The notes under the pieces were generated by a model. The model saw nothing but the letters and a program-made list of their open reading frames with translations. It did not search any database and was not told the DNA's origin. 64,000 bases of DNA from Sphingomonas daechungensis (GTDB lineage: Bacteria > Pseudomonadota > Alphaproteobacteria > Sphingomonadales > Sphingomonadaceae), in NCBI RefSeq assembly GCF_014489495.1, contig NZ_CP060780.1:930001-994000 (forward strand). Reading direction: 5' to 3'. Position numbers and translations under genes: made by a program. Numbering within the stretch: position 1 is the stretch's first letter; the number at the start of each line of letters is the position of its first letter. Of the stretch, positions 57,601 to 64,000 are shown in pieces.

Positions 57601-58140
57601 ACGAAACCGGAAATCGTCTATGCGGCGGCTTATGCGGCTTGCGCGGGTATCGCCTTTGTTGCGTCGAGGGCGCGGGGAAATCCCGCCACGTCGGAGACCG
57701 CACCCTTCTGGCTGCGCATCGCATTCGTTTGCGCCGCGTTCGCCGCGCTGCGCGCGGTCGATGCGCAAATGGCAGTCAGCGATGCCTTCGGCGAATATTA
57801 CCATTCGGCGGGCCTGTCCGACTGGTCGCGGCCGGGGCCGTACATCCTGATCGTCGTCTTCCTGGCCCTTGCCTTCGCGGGTGCTGGCCTGTTCCTGTTC
57901 CGCCTGAGGACCCTGCACCGCTCGGTGCTGTGGGCCGCAGCCTCAATCGCTGCACTGGTGGTCCTCGCTTTGTCGCACAGCCTGGCGCTCTATTACCCGA
58001 ACATGATCCTGCAGACGCAAGTCGGGCCGGCGACCGTGAGCCGGATCATCGAAGCGATCCTGCTCGCCACCCTGGCCTGGTCGGCATGGTGGTTCATTCG
58101 CGACGCCAAAGCGCGTGGCGCCGTCGCCCAGGAAGCCTAG
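57601..58140 (+). CDS. Integral membrane protein of unknown function
   Basis: An open frame of up to 179 residues has four or five hydrophobic segments (AAYAACAGIAFVAS, LRIAFVCAAFAALR, YILIVVFLALAFAGAGLFLF, SVLWAAASIAALVVLAL). It has no ATG before residue 57. The best start is the ACG at 57601, right after GGGGAGGGTAAG; an ACG start or a miscalled base (ATG) are both possible. The family is not recognised. It is followed in frame by the nucleotidyltransferase-like gene, so the two may be coupled. Confidence 0.6.
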   Translation, partial: TKPEIVYAAAYAACAGIAFVASRARGNPATSETAPFWLRIAFVCAAFAALRAVDAQMAVSDAFGEYYHSAGLSDWSRPGPYILIVVFLALAFAGAGLFLFRLRTLHRSVLWAAASIAALVVLALSHSLALYYPNMILQTQVGPATVSRIIEAILLATLAWSAWWFIRDAKARGAVAQEA

Positions 58141-58173
58141 CTGCTCGCCAAGGACCTCCGGCAAAGCCTGGAA

Positions 58174-58590
58174 ATGGTCGCCGCCATGGCGGCCGAAGCG
58201 TCCGACGACTGGTGGATCATCGGCAGCGCGGCGATCGCATTGCACGGCTTTCCGGTGACTCCTGTCCGTGACGTCGACCTGCTGATGTCGGCACGGGACG
58301 CGGAGATCTTCATGAAGCGGGTCGGCGGAGGCGGACGGACCGGACCACCGAGCGCGAAGTTCCGGTCGGCCGTGTTTGGAACCTGGCGAGCCCCGCCCCT
58401 ACCGGTCGAAGTCATGGGCGGCTTCGCTTTGGCGGCTGCGAACGGCTGGCAACCCGTGGTGCCGCGAAGCCGCGAGGCAAAGCGGGTCGGGGACCAAGAA
58501 TTGTTTGTCCCGTCCGTTCCGGATCTGAAGGCGATGCTGATGGCGTTTGGTCGGCCCAAGGACCTCGAACGGGCGCTCTTAGTGTCCTGA
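58174..58590 (+). CDS. Nucleotidyltransferase-fold protein
   Basis: The 138-residue protein has the nucleotidyltransferase signature: WWIIGSAAIALHGFPVTPVRDVDLL, with the (G)(G/S) and DxD residues, near residue 16. Related proteins are often of the AbiEii/MNT type with an abortive-infection or toxin role, but a simple enzyme of small-molecule modification is equally likely. The frame is open upstream to 58141, so a longer start is possible. No HEPN or AbiEi partner is adjacent. The end overlaps the convergent hydrolase gene by 12 bp. Confidence 0.65.
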   Translation: MVAAMAAEASDDWWIIGSAAIALHGFPVTPVRDVDLLMSARDAEIFMKRVGGGGRTGPPSAKFRSAVFGTWRAPPLPVEVMGGFALAAANGWQPVVPRSREAKRVGDQELFVPSVPDLKAMLMAFGRPKDLERALLVS

Positions 58591-59244
58591 CATCCAGCGG
58601 CTGAGCGCATCGAGCACTTCGGCTTCGGCTTCGGCCCCAGTCCGGCCGCTCTTCGCCGCAACCTTGAAGCTGTGATCGGCCTGGTCGACCAGGTGCAGCG
58701 TTGCGAGACTGCCGAGCCCGGCAACGACGGGACGCAGCAGGTCGAGCTCCGCCAGAGCGTCGCGGGTGCCGGACACGAACAGCATCGGAATCCGGATCAT
58801 GGCGAGATGGCTTGCGCGCTCAATGCCCGGCTTACCGGCGGGATGAAGCGGAAAACCGAGGAAAGCGAGGCCGCGCACACCCGGCAGCGGGTGGTCCGCC
58901 TGCGCCTGGGACGTCATCCTTCCGCCGAACGAGCGGCCTCCGGCGAAGAGAGGAAGACCGTCCGCAACCTCGGCGGCCCTGGCGACTACGGCGCGGACGG
59001 CGGCATGCGCAAGCCGCGGCGGGTCGGGACGCTTCCCGCCCTTTTCGGTGAAGAGGAAGTTGTAGCGGAGCGTGGCAACGCCGCGTTCGGCCAGCCCTTC
59101 CGCATTGCCGGCCATGGCGCGGTGGCGCATGTCGGTGCCGGCCCCATGCGCGAAGACGAACAGGGCCTTCGCGTCCGGTGGCATCAGCAACAGTCCGGAC
59201 GTGGTTTCATCGCCAACCGGGATCGATAGAGTTTGGGCGTCCAT
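58579..59244 (-). CDS. Alpha/beta hydrolase, KANL3/Tex30-like
   Basis: The 221-residue protein has ALFVFAHGAGTDMRHR (oxyanion region), ATLRYNF, LFAGGRSFGGRM (nucleophile elbow GxSxGG), LFVSGTRDALAELD (acid residue) and DHSFKV (catalytic His). This is the layout of the small alpha/beta hydrolases related to KANL3/Tex30 and dienelactone hydrolase. The substrate is not evident. The frame is intact. Confidence 0.88.
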   Translation of the reverse strand: MDAQTLSIPVGDETTSGLLLMPPDAKALFVFAHGAGTDMRHRAMAGNAEGLAERGVATLRYNFLFTEKGGKRPDPPRLAHAAVRAVVARAAEVADGLPLFAGGRSFGGRMTSQAQADHPLPGVRGLAFLGFPLHPAGKPGIERASHLAMIRIPMLFVSGTRDALAELDLLRPVVAGLGSLATLHLVDQADHSFKVAAKSGRTGAEAEAEVLDALSRWMSGH

Positions 59245-59326
59245 CACCGCGCGCCTAGCACAAAAAGCCGGGGCCCCGGATCACGATCCGAGGCCCGTCC
59301 TCTCCTGCCCCTGAAGCTGGGTCTAA

Positions 59327-60006
59327 TCAGGCAACCTTGTCGGCGTAGATCATCCGGCCGCCGGCGAGGCGGCGCATGACGTCCCACTGGCTGGCGCGGC
59401 TGAACGCAAAGCAGCCTTCGGAACGTCCGAGCTTGCCATGCTGCGAAATCATCTGCGGCTCGGCGTACCAGGCGTTGTGAATGACGATGGCGCGTGCCTC
59501 GGCATTGTTGTTGGTCCAGTCGAGGCCGTTGACCTTCATCGAGAGGCCGTACTTGCCTTCGTAATAATCGCCTGTCGTGTAGGCGCCGCTGGAGGTCGCA
59601 TAGGACCCGAAATCGTTGGAGAAGCGCTCGAGGAAGCCCGAATGGTCGGGATCCGAGCCGCGGCCGTGAGCGACGAGATGGCTTTCGACCGTTCCGTTCA
59701 TCAGGTCGACGAGGTGGAATCGCGGGTCGCTCGACGGTTTCGAGAAATCGACAATGCCGATCACGTCACGCGCACGCGCCTGGTAGCGGTGCGAATCCAG
59801 CGCGGCCTTGGCCTTCTGGAACAAGGTCGGATCGATGCCCGGAGGGGTGACCTGCTGCGGCGCGAGTGGACCCAGCGGGTCCCGCGGCACCGGCGGCGGA
59901 GCGTAAACGATCGACGGAAGGCCAACGGAGCTTGCAGCCGACGAGAGCATGGCCCCGCCGCGCCAACGGCGCCCCAACGCAACACTTCCCTACGATTGAA
60001 ACCCAT
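59327..60006 (-). CDS. Murein L,D-transpeptidase-like protein with Tat-type signal (one frame break)
   Basis: About 226 residues from the ATG at 60006. A twin-arginine signal (FNRREVLRWGAVGAAG) precedes a frame break in CCCC 59953-59956; repair gives AGAMLSSAASSVGLP. The catalytic domain has IVDFSKPSSDPRFHLVDL, AHGRGSD, SSGAYTTGDYY, IVIHNAWYA and GRSEGCFAFS, in which the Cys is the nucleophile. This is the YkuD-like catalytic family common in Sphingomonads. It would act on peptidoglycan after folding in the cytoplasm. Confidence 0.85.
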
Positions 60007-60145
60007 TACCACCCCACTCGAATGAAGCGGAGGTTGTACACGGGAGAAGGTTAATCGCCGATAACCGCGATTGCGCAATTAGTTAGCCTATCGTGTTCAG
60101 GCCTCGATTCACCGCAGTGAATTGAACTTTTTGCTCGCCCGGCAC

Positions 60146-60819
60146 TCAACCTGCGGCGCGACTGACCGGGGAGTCCTTTGGGAACTGTGCCTCGGGAATG
60201 GCCATTTCCGAAATCCTTTCGGCTTCGTGAGATTCGACGCCAAGCGACATGAGAATGCGCTGAGAAAGCTTCTTGCCGTAATCGGGCGGCGGAAGACCGA
60301 GTGCCAAGGTGTTTATGGCAGCCAAGACCGTTCCAGCGACAAGCACGAACCCCAATTCCACCTCGGCGATTGTAAACTGTCCCGAGGCCATACCCGCGAC
60401 GAGGTCTCGAGGAAGATCCTCTCGCAGGCGCGTATTCTGCTCAAAGACATAGAGTCCTGCACGGCGAAAAAATGCGGCCAGGAACTGGTTCGCCTCAATC
60501 AGAGCGATCCATGAGCGAATGCCTGCCGACACCCGTTCTGCCGCGTCTGCCCGCGCTTCCACGACGGGAGCCACCGCGTCCATCAAGTCGTCACTCACCT
60601 GGACCGCGACGGCCTTCAGAAGCTCCTCAACGCTTTCGAAGTAATTGTAGAATGAGCCTCGCGAGACGCCCGCATGTCGAATGACATGCTCGATTCCCTT
60701 CGGCTCGGCATCCGGGACGAAAAGACGACGAGCGCTGCTTCCATCAGCTTCGAGCGCATACGATCGCGGCGCTCGGCAGCCACGCGGACGCGGTGATCAC
60801 CTGTTCTGCTGGAATCCAC
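60146..60819 (-). CDS. TetR-family transcriptional regulator (one frame break)
   Basis: About 224 residues. After RRDRMRSKLMEAALVVF the first frame breaks; restoring one base in AAAA at 60720-60723 yields KGIEHVIRHAGVSRGSFYNYF, which is the TetR helix-turn-helix. The C-terminal ligand domain is hydrophobic and helical (FIAAFFRRAGLYVFEQNTRLR-like). The start (GTG at 60819) is uncertain. A perfect inverted repeat at 60859-60873, just upstream, is the likely operator, so it probably represses its own gene. Confidence 0.82.
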
Positions 60820-60858
60820 CAGCGAGAATTATCGCATGATCGGGTCAGAGTAAACTGA

Positions 60859-60888
60859 TTGTCATAATGACAAGTCGTATATTATGAC
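60859..60888. promoter_or_regulatory. Double palindrome, likely TetR operator
   Basis: TTGTCATAATGACAA is a perfect 15-bp palindrome. It overlaps a second inverted repeat, GTCATAAT (60861-60868) with ATTATGAC (60881-60888). Both lie 40-70 bp before the TetR start, in the gap to the divergent NarL-type gene. Overlapping palindromes are typical of TetR sites that bind two dimers. Confidence 0.65.
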
Positions 60889-61011
60889 TAGACGTCCGGG
60901 TGCCTCCGGACTATTGAACTCGAACTCGTTCGCGCCGCTGCCGACGGCTCGCAGACTTCGAACGAGCTTGTGGAGGCACGCTTTGACCGGCGTCCTCGGA
61001 TCGGGGCAACG

Positions 61012-61661
61012 ATGGCGTCCATTCCAGTCAAGCGACTCATGATCGTGGACGATCATCATTCTGTCCGGCGTGGCGTGAGAGGTCTCGTCGAGGCGACGGG
61101 CTATTACTCGGTCGTTGCCGAAGCGGCAGACAGCCGCGCGGCCGTGGACATGTCCCGAAATACCCGGCCCGATATTGCCGTCATCGATGATTGTTTGCCG
61201 GGTTTGAGCGGCGTCTACCTCGCCACGGAATTGAAGCGCCTGTCGCCGCGAATTGCGATCCTGATGTACACGGCGCACGAGCGGGAAGATTTCGTGCTTG
61301 AGGCCCTCGAAGCGGGCGTGAGGGGTCTCGTGCTGAAATCAGAACCCGGAACGCAGGTTCTACGGGCGCTCGATTCGCTTTCTTCAGGCCGGCCATTCTT
61401 CTCCAGCTCCGTGTCAGAGAGACTGCTGGATTCCTACCTCAAGAAAGGATCCCGGCCGCTCACCGGCTTTTTGACGAATCGTGAGCGTGAGGTCGTCCAG
61501 CGCATTGCCGAGGGCAGACCCGAGCCGAAATGGCGAGCGGGCTCCGGATCAGTGTGAAGACAGTCGAAACGCATCGCACGAACGTGATGCAGAAGCTTTG
61601 CCTCAGGACAACTGCCGACCTCGTACGGTACGCAGTGCGCAACGGGATCATTGTGGCCTGA
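61012..61661 (+). CDS. NarL/LuxR-family response regulator (one frame break)
   Basis: About 216 residues. Receiver domain: [23 protein letters not shown] (phospho-acceptor Asp), ILMYTAHE and LVLKSE. C-terminal LuxR helix-turn-helix: [15 protein letters not shown], and, after one base restored in CCC at 61519-61521, [29 protein letters not shown]. No adjacent sensor kinase is present; its partner may be encoded elsewhere. It is divergent from the TetR gene and shares the promoter region with the palindromic operator. Confidence 0.88.
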
Positions 61662-61887
61662 TCGGGGCAAAGGCTCGCATCCCCCCGGAGCGGATACTCG
61701 CGCATCGACGAGCCCCGGGTCTGCGATCATCCTGCTATTCGGTGGTCTTTCCGCGCCTTGCATGGGCTGGAGGGCACTGCTAAGGGCGGCGCCCCGACCC
61801 AGCAATGCTGCGCCGGGCGAAGATTATTGGTCCCGTAAGCTTTTGACGGGATTGGACACAGCAGATTCGGAGTTTCACAGGGCATTT

Positions 61888-62094
61888 ATGCAGATCATCG
61901 TTCGCGACAATAACGTCGACCAGGCGCTCCGCGCGCTCAAGAAGAAGCTGCAGCGCGAAGGCGTCTATCGCGAGATGAAGCTGCGCCGCCACTACGAGAA
62001 GCCGTCGGAAAAGCGCGCACGCGAGCGTGCCGCTGCCATCCGTCGCGCCCGCAAGCTCGAGCGCAAGCGCGCCGAGCGCGAAGGTTCGCGCTAA
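61888..62094 (+). CDS. rpsU: 30S ribosomal protein S21
   Basis: The 68-residue protein begins [20 protein letters not shown] and has [28 protein letters not shown], the S21 signature, with a basic tail. It acts in the small ribosomal subunit, near the anti-Shine-Dalgarno region. AGGG precedes the ATG. The FKBP gene follows after 31 bp. Confidence 0.96.
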   Translation: MQIIVRDNNVDQALRALKKKLQREGVYREMKLRRHYEKPSEKRARERAAAIRRARKLERKRAEREGSR

Positions 62095-62125
62095 GCCCTT
62101 ACCCTCCAGAACGGGACGCAAAGAC

Positions 62126-62682
62126 ATGTCGGTTGCCGAAGCTGCCAAGCGTCCCGAACATCGCGGACGCGCCGCGGGAATCTGGATTGCCCTGATCGTC
62201 CTGGTCGCGGCCGGAATCGGCCTTGCCTGGCTCGGCGCCAGCCCGCTGCGCGGCACCACGACCGAAAGCGGCCTCAGGATCCGCACCCTGCAGGCCGGCG
62301 AGGGCCCGTTCATCCAGTCGGTCGACGGCGTGATGGTCGAATATGAAGGCCGCCTTGCCGACGGCACCGTGTTCGACGACAGCGCCCGCCACGGCGGCCC
62401 GCAGCCGATGATCGCTGGACAGGTCATCCCCGGCTTTGCCGAGGCGCTGACCAAGATGCAGAAGGGCGGCAAGTACAAGATCCACATCCCGGGCAAGCTC
62501 GCTTACGGCGAGACCCCGCCTCCGGGCAGCCCGTTCGGCCCAACGCAGACCTCGATTTCGACGTGCACATCGTCCAGATCGTGCCCAACGCGGCGCTGAT
62601 GCAGCAGCAGGGCGTTCCCGACGGCGGCCAGGCGGAACCGCATCGGCTTCCGGTGCCTGAACCCGGCCAGCCCCAGCCTTAA
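62126..62682 (+). CDS. FKBP-type peptidylprolyl isomerase, membrane-anchored (one frame break)
   Basis: About 185 residues. After a membrane segment (about 15-38, AAGIWIALIVLVAAGIGLAWL) comes an FKBP domain: VDGVMVEYEGRLADGTVFDDS, QPMIAGQVIPGFAEAL and KYKIHIPGKLAYGE. One C missing in CCC 62539-62541 breaks the last strand; repair gives GPNADLDFDVHIVQIVPNA and a stop at 62680-62682. The stop overlaps that of the convergent AI-2E gene in TTAA. It should help fold exported proteins. Confidence 0.9.
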
Positions 62683-63781
62683 GGCGAGCTAGCTCCGTCC
62701 CCGACGACCTCGGGGCTCAATCCATCCTTCTCCGCATTTTCGTGGCTGAGATCCATCAGCGTCACCTTGATCGCTGCCAGGATCGGATCGGCGAACAGGA
62801 TCCCGAGAATTCCGAACAGCGCGCCCATCAGGAGCTGCATGGCGAGCACGATCGCCGGCGCGAGATCGACCGTGCGCCGCGCGATGTATGGAATGATCAA
62901 GTAACCGTCGATGTTCTGCACCGCGAAGTAGATGATGATCGCCGCGAAGCCCTGGTGCGGGCCGGCGCTGAATCCGACCGCGACCATCAGGATGCCCGAG
63001 GTGATTGCACCGATGTTCGGGATGAAGGCGAGGATGCCGGTAATCAGGCCCAGCAGAGCCGCCATCGGCACGCCGACCAGCCACAGCAGCACGCCAGTGA
63101 AGAAGCCTTCGAAGACCATCCCCAGCAGGCGGCCCAGCAGCAGGCGGCGCAGCGTGTACCCGACATGGTTGGCGATTCGGTAGAATTGCTCGCGGTGGCG
63201 GACCGGCAGCATCCAGGCGATGCCCCGGTCGTAAAGGCGCGGCTCAATCGCCAGGAAGATACCGATCACGAGCATCAGGATGACGCTGGTGACGGCGCCG
63301 ATCGCGCTTCCGACAACGCTGGTCAGGCGGCCGACCGAGCCCAATAGCTGGGAGCCGAGGTTCGTCGGCGGTCCCTTTGGAATCAGGCCGAGCGACGACA
63401 CCGTCTCCATCAGCTTGTCGAACTGGGCGGTGACCACGATCCGCAGCGCCTCGAACTGGGCGGCGATGGTGGTGCCGGCGAACCAGCCCACCCAGGCAAC
63501 GAAGCCGAATCCGAGCAGGAGGGTCAGCAGAAGCCGGAAACCGCGGCGAATCGGCAGGAACCGGCCGAGCAGCCGGGCGCCGCCGTCGAGGAAGACGGCA
63601 AAGATCATTCCGCCGATGATCAGCAGCAGCGGCTGGGCGAGGACGATGACGCCCGCGACCAGCAAGGCGAGCCCGAACCAGACGGACGCGCGCTTGAATT
63701 CACGGGCGACCAGGGGTCGCGAAGCTCGACAGGTCCAGGGCGCTCGACGTGAGGTTCGACGGTCGGCGGCCCTGAACTCAT
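62679..63781 (-). CDS. AI-2E family transporter (one frame break)
   Basis: About 367 residues from the ATG at 63781, which has AAGGAG upstream. The frame breaks once in GGGG 63713-63716; one base restored gives VELRDPLVAREFKRASVWF. The body has seven or eight membrane segments, and the family feature is a large periplasmic-facing region between segments 2 and 3 (AAQFEALRIVVTAQFDKLMETV) and GYTLRRLLLGRLLGMVFEGFFTGVLLWLVGVP. Members export small molecules, with the name taken from autoinducer-2. The lepB stop is inside its ribosome binding site, so the two are coupled. Confidence 0.88.
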
Positions 63782-63784
63782 CGG

Positions 63785-64000
63785 CTACTCCTTTTGTGCC
63801 CGAAGAGACGTCCCTGCACGGCCCGAGCGAAGCGCTTCGAACCAGCTCAGCGGGTTCAGCAGCTGCGACGTGCCGTCGAGCGAGAAGGTGATGAACTCCG
63901 CCCGGCCGCCGATATTTTCCCACGGCACGGGGCCGCCGAGGCCCTGCTGCTCATGGGTGAAGCGGCTGTCGGCGCTGCGGTCGCGGTCGTCGCCCATCAG
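63785..64000 (-). CDS. lepB: Signal peptidase I, C-terminal part
   Basis: The open frame runs off the end of the window. The visible part begins at MGDDRDRSADSRFTHEQQG, box E of signal peptidase I (GDNRDxSxDSR), followed by GGPVPWENIGGRAEFI, the last barrel strand. The catalytic Ser and Lys lie beyond the window. The enzyme removes signal peptides of exported proteins at the cytoplasmic membrane. The stop at 63785-63787 lies just before the AI-2E start, so the two form an operon. Confidence 0.9.
   Translation of the reverse strand: MMGDDRDRSADSRFTHEQQGLGGPVPWENIGGRAEFITFSLDGTSQLLNPLSWFEALRSGRAGTSLRAQKE

Noticed and set aside
58174-58590. A complete AbiE or MNT/HEPN toxin-antitoxin module
   Set aside because: Only the nucleotidyltransferase-like half is visible; the neighbours are a membrane protein and a hydrolase.

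Overview
The window looks like chromosomal DNA of a high-GC alphaproteobacterium, most likely a member of the Sphingomonadaceae. The clues are two exported proteins ending in the PEPxxWA-type PEP-CTERM signal (PEPATWAMM, GFG, then arginines), a type-B L36 ribosomal protein, a TonB receptor with a Slam-type secretion locus, many M1/M14/M16/M28 peptidases and dense c-di-GMP signalling. No rRNA, tRNA, CRISPR array or prophage was recognised.

A property of the data shapes every call. About 38 single-base frame breaks interrupt 27 otherwise intact genes, among them lepA, gpmA and galE. Most are missing bases in short G/C runs, and restoring one base rebuilds the family-typical protein each time. 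I therefore merged fragments into full-span CDS entries and treat the breaks as probable sequencing or assembly errors. The remnants at 52.2-52.8 kb are the exception and look genuinely decayed.

Layout. 1-6.8 kb: a surface-lipoprotein island with a PEP-CTERM protein, a TonB-dependent receptor, a convergent winged-helix/TPR regulator, a TbpB-like lipoprotein and its Slam translocon; the two exported-protein genes share a 20-bp operator-like motif. 6.9-13.3 kb: a hypothetical gene, type II NADH dehydrogenase, an isocitrate-lyase-family enzyme, three small lipoproteins (two are tandem paralogues with a chaplin-like core) and a LytS/LytTR two-component pair. 13.3-18.5 kb: HD protein, M1 aminopeptidase, GGDEF-EAL protein, EF-hand protein. 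18.6-24.5 kb: sulfotransferase, a methyltransferase fused to a P-loop domain, asparagine synthase homologue and GMC oxidoreductase, possibly one tailoring cluster. 24.5-41 kb: mostly housekeeping (hybrid kinase, cyclophilin, purT, rpmJ, galE-M28 peptidase, DUF4403, M14 peptidase-gpmA, purE-purK-GST). 41-46 kb: sparse, repeat-rich DNA with an ECF sigma/anti-sigma/fasciclin group and a second PEP-CTERM protein. 46-52 kb: M16 protease and lepA. 52.1-54 kb: a defence remnant (SacI-like nuclease fragment spliced to a cytosine methyltransferase tail, vsr, a toxin-antitoxin pair). 54-64 kb: two PilZ proteins, two L,D-transpeptidases, a TetR regulator with a clear operator, a NarL-type regulator, rpsU, an FKBP isomerase, an AI-2E transporter and the end of lepB.

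The island at 1-6.8 kb and the restriction-modification scar at 52.2-53.3 kb are the most interesting parts. A family of short palindromic repeats built on CTTTC(C/G)ACCCA fills several intergenic gaps.
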